Positions 1 to 5,603 of a stretch of 6,998 bases of DNA are shown one piece after another. The DNA lies in the NCBI GenBank assembly GCA_946403735.1, contig CAMJAZ010000084.1, positions 1 to 6,998 of the forward strand, in the 5' to 3' direction. Position 1 is the first letter of the stretch, and each line of letters opens with the position of its first letter. Position numbers and translations under genes: made by a program. This DNA is from an uncultured Selenomonadales bacterium. GTDB lineage: Bacteria > Bacillota > Negativicutes > Selenomonadales > Selenomonadaceae. The notes under the pieces are model-generated. The model saw only the letters and a program-made list of their open reading frames with translations. It had not been told where the DNA came from and did not search any database.

Positions 1-1551
1 TCTATCAGCTTCATTCGTACCTTTGAAAATTTCGTCGATACAAATCAGCATTGGCAATTTCTTTTCGCTGTACTCAATCATACTTTTAATGCGTAAAAGT
101 TCCGCGTAGAAAGTCGACAAGCCTTGTCCAATGTCATCGTTGACGCGAATTGACGTAAAGACGGCTAATTTGCTGACTGAAAAACTTTCCGCGCAGACTG
201 GAGCGCCAGCATAAGCTAACATTACAGCGCCAGCTATCGTACGAATCCACGTTGTTTTTCCTGACATATTCGCGCCCGTCACAATCGTTGTACCTGCCTT
301 TAAGTCAACGTCATTTGATACGGCTTTTTTATTTGCGATTAGCAAGCTTGATAAATTTTTAGCTTTAATCTTCGGCGCAGGATCGTCCAGCAATGTCGGA
401 AAGCAGTACGTTTGACGAGTTTGACCGATTGACGCTAAAGAAATTAAAACTTCCGCCTCCGACCATGCGTCAATCCATTTGTGAAGATGTTTAGCCGCCG
501 TTTTACGCCAGCTGATGAATGCCGCCACGCAGAAAAAATCCATTAAGAATAGCGCGTTGCCAAAAAGAAAGGCGATAGGATTTTTACGCGCATTGACAAA
601 CTTAACAAGCAGCGCTAACAATTTTAAATATCGTGCCGCCGATACTTCGTCCGTCAAGGCGTCGCGAATTTGCCGCATACTTGAGGAGCTAAAGTCCGTT
701 GATTCAAGCCGTTCAAAAATTGCTTGATAAAGTTTTAATTCCTTCGAAAACATTTTCAGCGGCTTTAAAATTTCTGACGTGCGGGACAACATTACAATGG
801 CGATTATCAATGAAAAAATTGGTACGATTGAAATAAAAAATAACATTGAAATGGCGTCGATGTCGTGAAAAATTCCCAATAAAATTATAGCTAATATAAG
901 CGGGATTGATGCATAGCGTAGGTAAAAAATTTTACTAAGCGTCGGCAACGGCTCTTCCATAGCTTTTAATAGCGGCGTCGTGTCATGATTGTTTGGCATA
1001 AGGCGGGCAAGCGCTTCTAAGTCAAGCGATAAACGCGGGCGCTGTAAAAGTTCCGCAACACCTTTTTGGCGCAAACGTACTGGTGCAAAATCATCTGGCG
1101 GAATTGGTGAAAATGATTGCGCTAACCTGTCACGTCCGCGCTTAGTACGTGCCGCGCAGATGTATTGAAAGATTGAGCCTTTACCGAAAATGTATAAGTC
1201 TACGTCCTGCGGTCTTTCGTCGTCAAGGTAAACGCTACCGTCATTTGAACGTTTACGCCAAGTTCCACGCGCCCTTACGATGTAGGAATTTAAAACGTTT
1301 AGGCGACTGGTTAAAAATTTTTGCCGCCGTTTAATATCGTCGTGCCGACCGACAAGCGTGAAAAAAATCATTATCAAAATCGCCGCCGCAATGTAACCTT
1401 GATGATTGCCATCAACGCTAAGCGCAATTCCTATGACGCTGGCAATAAAAACTGCTGACCGCGCCCAACTAATTTTCTTTTCACGCTTATACAATCTTTT
1501 CTGTTCATCAAGATCAATTTCGCGTTCGTTATCATAAAAAGCTTTGTTCAC
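1..1551 (-). CDS. MutS-family ATPase with membrane segments (partial, C-terminus off window)
   Basis: A reading frame stays open from a GTG at 1551 to the left edge, giving 517 residues. GTG is chosen because GGGGA lies 7 bases upstream and no in-frame ATG is near. The C-terminal part is a MutS ABC-type ATPase: Walker A GANMSGKTT at residues 426-434, Walker B LICIDE with D506/E507, and the signature GTNEADR at 511-517. Residues 1-28 are charged. Two hydrophobic segments follow at about 33-46 and 53-68, and two more at about 208-228 and 234-255. There is no room for the mismatch-recognition domain of true MutS; the middle resembles only the lever/core region. Known relatives are annotated as MutS-like proteins and their role is not established. 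Binding of branched or structured DNA near the membrane is inference. It is transcribed away from rplS. The family call is secure, the function is not. Confidence 0.88.
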   Translation of the reverse strand, partial: MNKAFYDNEREIDLDEQKRLYKREKKISWARSAVFIASVIGIALSVDGNHQGYIAAAILIMIFFTLVGRHDDIKRRQKFLTSRLNVLNSYIVRARGTWRKRSNDGSVYLDDERPQDVDLYIFGKGSIFQYICAARTKRGRDRLAQSFSPIPPDDFAPVRLRQKGVAELLQRPRLSLDLEALARLMPNNHDTTPLLKAMEEPLPTLSKIFYLRYASIPLILAIILLGIFHDIDAISMLFFISIVPIFSLIIAIVMLSRTSEILKPLKMFSKELKLYQAIFERLESTDFSSSSMRQIRDALTDEVSAARYLKLLALLVKFVNARKNPIAFLFGNALFLMDFFCVAAFISWRKTAAKHLHKWIDAWSEAEVLISLASIGQTRQTYCFPTLLDDPAPKIKAKNLSSLLIANKKAVSNDVDLKAGTTIVTGANMSGKTTWIRTIAGAVMLAYAGAPVCAESFSVSKLAVFTSIRVNDDIGQGLSTFYAELLRIKSMIEYSEKKLPMLICIDEIFKGTNEADR

Positions 1552-1580
1552 TTTAATTTCCCCACAAAATTTTTTTTTCG

Positions 1581-1589
1581 ATTATAACA
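1581..1589 (-). promoter_or_regulatory. Extended -10 promoter for the MutS-like gene
   Basis: Read on the minus strand, this is TGTTATAAT, a perfect extended -10 (TGn plus TATAAT). No good -35 box lies 16-18 bases upstream, which extended -10 promoters can tolerate. It sits about 30 bases before the GTG start, so transcription would begin just ahead of the GGGGA ribosome-binding site. Confidence 0.55.
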
Positions 1590-1603
1590 TTTTTCATTGC
1601 AAC

Positions 1604-1650
1604 AAAAAAGCCGCATTATTTCATACAGCTAAAATTTTTCTAAGTGCGGC
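1604..1650 (-). terminator. Terminator-type hairpin in the mutS-like/rplS divergent region
   Basis: On the minus strand, GCCGCA (1650-1645) pairs with TGCGGC (1615-1610), and TTA/TAA can extend the stem past one unpaired C. Six T residues follow directly (1609-1604). The loop is long (29 bases) and holds AAAAATTTT. No gene lies just upstream on this strand and the mutS-like promoter lies downstream. It would therefore stop antisense or read-through transcription coming from the rplS side rather than end a gene. Confidence 0.5.
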
Positions 1651-1657
1651 AGAAATA

Positions 1658-1686
1658 TTGACGATAAAAATTAAATGTGGTAAACT
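1658..1686 (+). promoter_or_regulatory. Promoter for rplS
   Basis: TTGACG at 1658-1663 matches five of six bases of the -35 consensus. A 17-base spacer is followed by TAAACT at 1681-1686 (four of six), preceded by TGG, which makes an extended -10. Transcription would start near 1693 and leave a leader of about 55 bases. Confidence 0.6.
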
Positions 1687-1702
1687 TCAAAAGTTATGTC
1701 AA

Positions 1703-1728
1703 CGCTCCGCTGAAATTTTTCATGAGCG
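1703..1728 (+). promoter_or_regulatory. Leader hairpin before rplS
   Basis: CGCTC (1703-1707) pairs with GAGCG (1724-1728). An inner stem TGAA (1711-1714)/TTCA (1719-1722) closes an ATTT tetraloop, with an asymmetric internal loop between the two stems. It lies in the predicted leader and ends 5 bases before AGGAGG. An autoregulatory L19 leader RNA is known in Bacillota. Position and size fit, but I cannot confirm that this is the same motif. Confidence 0.4.
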
Positions 1729-1747
1729 CTAATAGGAGGAAAAGTTT

Positions 1748-2101
1748 ATGAACATTATCGAAATTCTTGAGAAAGAACAGTTGAGGAAAGATATTCCTGA
1801 CTTTGGACCTGGCGATACAGTTAGAGTTCACGCGAAAATTATTGAAGGTAACCGCGAACGCATCCAGGTTTTTGAAGGCGTCGTCATTGGTCGTCAAGGT
1901 TCTGGCGTCCGCGAAAACTTTATTGTACGCAGAATTTCTTACGGCGTCGGTGTCGAAAGAATGTTCCCTGTACATTCGCCGCGCATTGATAAAATTCAAG
2001 TTGTACGTCGTGGTGCAGTTCGTCGCGCTAAACTTTATTATCTGCGCAAACTTACGGGTAAAGCCGCTCGCATTAAAGAAAAGAAAGTTGTTAATAAGTA
2101 G
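1748..2101 (+). CDS. rplS: 50S ribosomal protein L19
   Basis: L19 sits at the 30S-50S interface of the ribosome. The 117-residue product is full length for the family. It starts MNIIEILEKEQL and contains the family core FGPGDTVRVHAKI (residues 19-31), the segment ERIQVFEGVVIGRQG, the stretch ERMFPVHSP and a basic tail ending in KVVNK. The ATG at 1748 has AGGAGG at 1734-1739 with 8 bases between. In many bacteria rplS closes the rpsP-rimM-trmD operon; here it has its own promoter, stands beside a divergent mutS-like gene and lacks those partners upstream. Its TAG stop lies inside a heptamer repeat that continues downstream. Confidence 0.98.
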   Translation: MNIIEILEKEQLRKDIPDFGPGDTVRVHAKIIEGNRERIQVFEGVVIGRQGSGVRENFIVRRISYGVGVERMFPVHSPRIDKIQVVRRGAVRRAKLYYLRKLTGKAARIKEKKVVNK

Positions 2102-2156
2102 TTAGTAGAAAGTAGTAAAAAATTCTTAATTATACATTCTTAATTCTTAATTAACA
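2096..2156 (+). repeat. Heptamer repeat element, left copy
   Basis: Two runs of seven-base units lie side by side. Three GTAGTTA-like units (2098-2104, 2105-2111, 2112-2118) are followed by five ATTCTTA-like units (2122-2128, 2129-2135, 2136-2142, 2143-2149, 2150-2156). Bases 2096-2145 match the reverse complement of 3982-4031 without gaps at 38 of 50 positions. The rplS stop codon lies inside the first unit. Confidence 0.8.
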
Positions 2157-2174
2157 AATATCCCTGCGTGGGGC

Positions 2175-2203
2175 TTAAAAAATTTTTATGGAAATAGTAA
2201 AAT
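2175..2203 (+). promoter_or_regulatory. Possible promoter for the permease pair
   Basis: TTAAAA (2175-2180, four of six to -35), a 17-base spacer and TAAAAT (2198-2203, five of six to -10) form a plausible sigma-70-type promoter. Transcription would begin near 2210, at the end of the first arm of the hairpin described next. In such A/T-rich sequence a chance match is quite possible. Confidence 0.35.
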
Positions 2204-2235
2204 CTTCACGGAAAAATTTTCGTGGAGATTTTTTT
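2200..2235 (+). terminator. Terminator-type hairpin covering the nikB-like ribosome-binding site
   Basis: AAATCTTCACG (2200-2210) pairs with CGTGGAGATTT (2221-2231) over 11 bp with one T-G wobble and a 10-base loop GAAAAATTTT. The T-run reaches 2235. It can end rplS transcription. The SD GGAGA (2224-2228) of the next gene is inside the second arm, so in a read-through mRNA that site would be paired and hidden. Confidence 0.7.
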
Positions 2236-2236
2236 A

Positions 2237-3175
2237 ATGCGCAAATATATTTTCAGTCGCTTAATTCAACTTGTACCGATTTTATTGGGAATAACTTTTT
2301 TAACATTCGCGCTAATACAACTTTCCGCTGAAGATGCCGTCGATATGATTTACCGTCAATCGGGTAGCGTCTCCGAAGAAATTTTAGCGGCGAAACGTGC
2401 TGAACTTGGACTAGACCAACCATTTCTGATTCAGTACGGCAACTGGTTAAAAGGCGTCGTCACTGGCGATATGGGACGCTCTTTCATAAGCGGCAAACTT
2501 GTCTTTGAAACGTTCGCTGAAAAACTTCCTGCCACAATCGAATTGATGACCGTATCAATTTTGCTTACGATTTTCATTGCAACGCCGCTAGGAATTATTT
2601 CTGCCGTCAATCAAAATAAATTTGTCGACTACGTAATACGTGCGCTAAGTTTCGTAGGAAATTCAATGCCGAACTTTTTCGCAGGACTGCTTTTAATTTA
2701 CTTCCTCGCATTGAAATTAAATTTACTGCCGATAATTTCCAACGATTGGCGCGGCGTAATAATGCCTGCCTTGACGCTGACAATTTCAATGGGCGCAAAG
2801 TATACGCGGCAAATTCGCGCAGTCGTGCTTGAAGAATTACAAAAGCCGTACGTACTCGGCGCAAGGTCACGCGGCATTGATGAGTTCACGATTTTAACGA
2901 AAAGCGTTTTGAAATCTGCGCTGACAATGATAATAACTTTGTTGGCGCTGTCAATCGGTTCACTGCTCGGCGGTACGGCGATTGTTGAAACAATTTTTAT
3001 GTGGGACGGCGTCGGCAAAATGGCTGTCGACGCAATTTTAATGCGAGATTATCCGTTAATTCAAGCTTACGTCGTATGGATGGCTATAATTTACGTTATG
3101 ATAAATTTGCTGGCTGATTTACTTTACCGTCAACTTGACCCGCGCGTTGCTTATGAGGAAAATTTAAATGATTAA
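2237..3175 (+). CDS. nikB: ABC importer permease, NikB/DppB family
   Basis: Inner-membrane permease subunit of a binding-protein-dependent importer (BPD_transp_1 fold). From the ATG at 2237 it has 312 residues, usual for NikB/DppB. GGAGA at 2224-2228 is 8 bases upstream and MRKYIFSRLIQLVP is the typical start; a GTG at 2222 lies in frame but has no ribosome-binding site. Hydrophobic segments lie at about 8-30, 101-123, 135-160, 174-190, 230-250 and 277-298. ELGLDQPFLIQYGNW (56-70) and MGRSF follow the first. The EAA loop that docks the ATPase is at about 199-214 (EELQKPYVLGARSRG). GGTAIVETIFMWDGVG and RDYPLIQ near the C-terminus resemble NikB as I recall it, so nickel is the first guess; di/oligopeptide or another metal complex remains possible. 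It overlaps nikC by 8 bases. Confidence 0.85.
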   Translation: MRKYIFSRLIQLVPILLGITFLTFALIQLSAEDAVDMIYRQSGSVSEEILAAKRAELGLDQPFLIQYGNWLKGVVTGDMGRSFISGKLVFETFAEKLPATIELMTVSILLTIFIATPLGIISAVNQNKFVDYVIRALSFVGNSMPNFFAGLLLIYFLALKLNLLPIISNDWRGVIMPALTLTISMGAKYTRQIRAVVLEELQKPYVLGARSRGIDEFTILTKSVLKSALTMIITLLALSIGSLLGGTAIVETIFMWDGVGKMAVDAILMRDYPLIQAYVVWMAIIYVMINLLADLLYRQLDPRVAYEENLND

Positions 3176-3983
3176 GTCGCGCTATCGCCCATTAATTCCG
3201 TATTTAATCTTGGCAGGAATTTTAATCTTCATTGCGATATTTGCGCCGTACTTGACGCCGTTTGATCCATACGCACAGGATTTGGAAGGTGCATTATCGC
3301 CGCCGAATGCGCAAAATTTATTAGGAACTGACAGGTACGGGCGCGACGTGTTATCCCGCGTAATAATGGGTTCGCAAGTGACACTCTGCGCGGCACTTTT
3401 ACTTTTGGCAACGATAACGATTATAGGAAGTTTAATCGGTGCATTATGCGGCTACATAGGCGGCAAGGTCGACACAATTTTAATGAGAACGTCTGATATA
3501 TTTTTAGCGTTTCCGCAAATGGTTTTCGCAATAGCTGTAGCAGGTGTACTAGGCGGCGGACTTTTTAACGCGGCGGCGGCACTTGCAATAATCGGCTGGA
3601 CGAAGTACGCGCGAATTTCACGGGCGCTTGTACTTTCAATCCGCAAAATGCCGTACATAGACGCGGCGAAAATGGCGGGTACAAGTTCGGCGGGAATTTT
3701 ATTTCATCACGTACTGCCAAATATCGCGGGACCAGTTTTAGTGACGGCGGCACTTGACATTGGCACGATTATAATGGAATTGGCAGGACTTTCATTTTTA
3801 GGATTGGGAGCAATGCCGCCAACAGCTGAATGGGGCGCGATGATGAATAATGGACGTTCAATGATTCAAACTGCGTCGTGGGTAATTTTAGCGCCAGGTT
3901 CAGCAATTTTTGTGACGGTAGCCATTTTTAACTTGCTAGGTGATAAGTTACGCGACGTTTTAGACGTAATGCGTAATTCATAA
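3168..3983 (+). CDS. nikC: ABC importer permease, NikC/DppC family
   Basis: Second permease subunit, pairing with the upstream NikB-like protein to form the membrane channel. It has 271 residues, normal for NikC. The ATG at 3168 is preceded by GAGG (3155-3158) with 9 bases between, and overlaps the nikB stop by 8 bases, which indicates translational coupling. Visible features are a first membrane segment at 9-28, FDPYAQDL, the family motif LGTDRYGRDVLSR (52-64), further hydrophobic segments at about 72-97, 112-143, 185-212 and 240-257, the EAA loop at about 159-178 (KMPYIDAAKMAG), and SFLGLGAMPPTAEWG (209-223). LDIGTIIMELAGLSFLG and the closing LLGDKLRD are NikC-like. No nikA, nikD or nikE gene follows: the next gene is on the other strand. 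The complex must take its ATPase and binding protein from elsewhere. Confidence 0.85.
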   Translation: MIKSRYRPLIPYLILAGILIFIAIFAPYLTPFDPYAQDLEGALSPPNAQNLLGTDRYGRDVLSRVIMGSQVTLCAALLLLATITIIGSLIGALCGYIGGKVDTILMRTSDIFLAFPQMVFAIAVAGVLGGGLFNAAAALAIIGWTKYARISRALVLSIRKMPYIDAAKMAGTSSAGILFHHVLPNIAGPVLVTAALDIGTIIMELAGLSFLGLGAMPPTAEWGAMMNNGRSMIQTASWVILAPGSAIFVTVAIFNLLGDKLRDVLDVMRNS

Positions 3984-4045
3984 TTAGGAATGCTTAATTC
4001 GGAATGAAAAACTACTAACTACTAACTACTTACTACTCACTAAAA
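3982..4045 (-). repeat. Heptamer repeat element, right copy (inverted)
   Basis: This is the mirror arrangement of the left copy. Plus-strand AATTAGG-type units (3982-3988, 3989-3995, 3996-4002, 4003-4009) are followed by ACTACTA-type units (4011-4017, 4018-4024, 4025-4031, 4032-4038, 4039-4045). It begins inside the nikC stop codon. The reverse complement of 3982-4031 aligns with 2096-2145. Confidence 0.8.
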
Positions 4046-4075
4046 AACTGCCACACAAAATTTTTATGTGACAGT
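4041..4075 (-). terminator. Intrinsic terminator of the phosphofructokinase gene
   Basis: On the minus strand, ACTGTCACA (4075-4067) pairs with TGTGGCAGT (4055-4047) over 9 bp with one T-G wobble. The loop is about 11 bases and a T-run follows (4046-4042). It lies about 50 bases after the pfp stop. On the plus strand the wobble becomes a C-A mismatch and no T-run follows, so it serves the minus strand. Confidence 0.75.
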
Positions 4076-4127
4076 CATTTAGTTTAAAAATTTTATTTAC
4101 AAATCGAATTTATTTTTCAGCGATTAA

Positions 4128-5390
4128 TTAAACTGTTGGCTCTTCGTCGAAAAGATAAGCATAACGATTCTTGAATTCTTCAGGTTCCATACGGAAAGCG
4201 TTAGCAAGTCCTGGATCGTCAAGGTCAGCTTTTTCAAGACGCATCATAAAGCCACGTGCAATTTTATAGTGAACTGAATCAATGTTGACGCGGCGGACAT
4301 AAGTTTTGCCAGTTTCTGGATCGCGAATATCTTCAAAGCGAAGCGGTACAGCTTTATTGTCTTGAATGGTGATGAGAGCGCCACTTTCTCCGCGCATAAG
4401 GAATTGCATTGCCTCGTAGCCCAAATTTCTAGCGTAGTCAATGTCATAAGCAATCGGCGCAGTGCAACGAAGTTCATAGCCAATTTCTTTATCGACGACG
4501 GAAATTTTAATGCCGATACGTTTAACTTCCGCTAAAACTTTTTGCTTGAGAATTTCGCCGAAGTCCAATTCAGCGTAGCGAATATGTCCGTGTTCATCAA
4601 GTACGACGTTCCCAAGTTCTGCGAAATCTTCCTCTGCAATTTTTTCGATAACGCCTTCAGCAATGACAGCGACGCCGTAATTTTTGCCAGTAAGATAACG
4701 TTTGACGATTGAACCAGTAATTATGTCAACGACTTGTTGCAGACGAACTTTAGGTTGCGGGAACTCTTCAGGAATAATCGTAACTGCCGCGCCAGCACTA
4801 CGACCCATACCAAGCGCCAAGTGTCCAGCGGTACGTCCCATTGCAATGGTGAAGTACCAGCGATTATTTGAGGTACGCGCATCTTCCATAAGGTTTTGAA
4901 TTTCCGTCGTAGCAAATGCCCGCGCAGTTTCAAAGCCGAAAGTTGGAATACCTTCAGGCAGTGGCAAATCGTTATCAATCGTTTTTGGTACGTGAACAAC
5001 GTTAATGGTACGTCCAAGTTTACGCGCATATTCTGAAACAGCTGATGAACTGAACGCGGTATCGTCGCCGCCGATTGTCACAAGATAGTTGACGCCCAAT
5101 TCAGTGAGCGTGTCAACGACGGTGTGAAGGTCAGATTCTTTCTTCGTAGGGTTGAAACGTGACATTCTAAGGATACAGCCGCCAGTTAAATGAATGCGGT
5201 TGACGTTAGAAGCGTCAAGGCGAATATAGCTTTTTTCACCGCGTCCAAGATGTGAAAAGCCGTCGTACATTCCCAAAACGTCCCAACCGTTACGATTCGC
5301 CGTATTTGTAACTGCGCTGATAACCGCGTTAATACCTGGCGCTGGTCCGCCGCCGCAAACTATTGCAACTACATTTCGTACACCAATCAT
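4128..5390 (-). CDS. pfp: Pyrophosphate-type 6-phosphofructokinase
   Basis: Cytoplasmic enzyme of the PFK family that phosphorylates fructose 6-phosphate to fructose 1,6-bisphosphate. The 420-residue product carries the nucleotide/phosphate loop GGGPAPGIN (13-21), TIGGDDT (105-111), the catalytic PKTIDND (135-141, base probably D139), the sugar-phosphate motif MGRTAGH (184-190) and ESGALIT (335-341). In ATP enzymes the second aspartate of GGDD and the lysine of PKTIDND are both glycine; D110 and K136 here are the classic marks of pyrophosphate use (EC 2.7.1.90), making the step reversible and sparing ATP. It is longer than the roughly 320-residue ATP enzyme, as many PPi enzymes are. The ATG at 5390 has GGAGG 8 bases upstream. 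It has its own promoter and terminator, so is probably a single-gene transcript. Donor type is inferred from residues, not tested. Confidence 0.93.
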   Translation of the reverse strand: MIGVRNVVAIVCGGGPAPGINAVISAVTNTANRNGWDVLGMYDGFSHLGRGEKSYIRLDASNVNRIHLTGGCILRMSRFNPTKKESDLHTVVDTLTELGVNYLVTIGGDDTAFSSSAVSEYARKLGRTINVVHVPKTIDNDLPLPEGIPTFGFETARAFATTEIQNLMEDARTSNNRWYFTIAMGRTAGHLALGMGRSAGAAVTIIPEEFPQPKVRLQQVVDIITGSIVKRYLTGKNYGVAVIAEGVIEKIAEEDFAELGNVVLDEHGHIRYAELDFGEILKQKVLAEVKRIGIKISVVDKEIGYELRCTAPIAYDIDYARNLGYEAMQFLMRGESGALITIQDNKAVPLRFEDIRDPETGKTYVRRVNIDSVHYKIARGFMMRLEKADLDDPGLANAFRMEPEEFKNRYAYLFDEEPTV

Positions 5391-5414
5391 AAAATTTTCC
5401 TCCTAATGGTTATT

Positions 5415-5443
5415 ATTATCTTTGATTCGGCTAATGTTTTGAA
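5415..5443 (-). promoter_or_regulatory. Promoter for pfp
   Basis: On the minus strand, TTCAAA (5443-5438, four of six to -35), a 17-base spacer and GATAAT (5420-5415, five of six to -10) lie about 25 bases before the start codon. The leader would be very short and hold little more than the GGAGG site. Confidence 0.5.
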
Positions 5444-5444
5444 C

Positions 5445-5484
5445 TTCCTGCTTGCAAATAATTTTTATCTGCAGGAAATTTTTT
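5445..5484 (+). terminator. Terminator-type hairpin in the pfp/chbG divergent region
   Basis: TTCCTGC (5445-5451) and GCAGGAA (5471-5477) form a perfect 7-bp stem with a 19-base A/T-rich loop, followed by a T-run (5479-5484). It points toward chbG but lies upstream of that gene's TATAAT, and no plus-strand gene precedes it. It would stop antisense transcription coming out of pfp. Confidence 0.5.
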
Positions 5485-5516
5485 GTTTAAGGCTAGAATC
5501 AAATATTTTTACAGCG

Positions 5517-5522
5517 TATAAT
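5517..5522 (+). promoter_or_regulatory. -10 element for the chbG-gtrA pair
   Basis: A perfect TATAAT lies about 80 bases before the TTG start. The best -35 at a 17-base spacing (TAGAAT, 5494-5499) matches only three of six bases, so an activator or weak basal activity is possible. Transcription would begin near 5529, inside the heptamer array, which would then form nearly the whole leader. Confidence 0.45.
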
Positions 5523-5524
5523 AT

Positions 5525-5601
5525 GAATTAAGAATTAAGAATTTAGAATTTAGAATTTAGAATTTAGAAATTAGAAATTAGAATTTAGAATGAGGAATAT
5601 A
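5525..5601 (+). repeat. Array of eleven tandem heptamers
   Basis: Eleven seven-base units run without a break: two GAATTAA, four GAATTTA, two GAAATTA, one GAATTTA, then GAATGAG and GAATATA. The orientation matches the A/T-rich half of the 3982-4045 element; the ACTACTA-type half is absent. The diverged tenth and eleventh units together supply the GAGGA ribosome-binding site of the next gene. Confidence 0.92.
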
Positions 5602-5603
5602 TT

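Noticed and set aside
515..727. Plus-strand open frames inside the MutS-like gene (515-727, 1149-1334)
   Set aside because: Both lie antisense within a continuous minus-strand frame with intact ATPase motifs; neither has a ribosome-binding site or a recognisable family.
1694..1999. A 101-codon open frame on the minus strand across rplS
   Set aside because: It lies antisense to a certain ribosomal protein gene, shows no recognisable protein pattern, and arises from the codon pattern of rplS.
2188..2236. A possible leader peptide starting ATG at 2188 before the nikB-like gene
   Set aside because: The only G-rich sequence upstream (GGGG, 2170-2173) is 14 bases away, too far for a ribosome-binding site. 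The frame runs on into nikB out of phase without any regulatory codon run.
2222..2236. GTG at 2222 as the nikB-like start
   Set aside because: It would add five residues ahead of the typical family N-terminus, has no ribosome-binding site and lies in the hairpin stem. The ATG at 2237 has GGAGA at the right distance.
2096..4045. Transposon with terminal inverted repeats
   Set aside because: The inverted elements are low-complexity heptamers, there is no transposase between them and no target duplication is visible, so it is reported as a repeat pair only.
5525..5601. CRISPR array
   Set aside because: The units are seven bases, contiguous and without spacers, so this is a simple tandem repeat.
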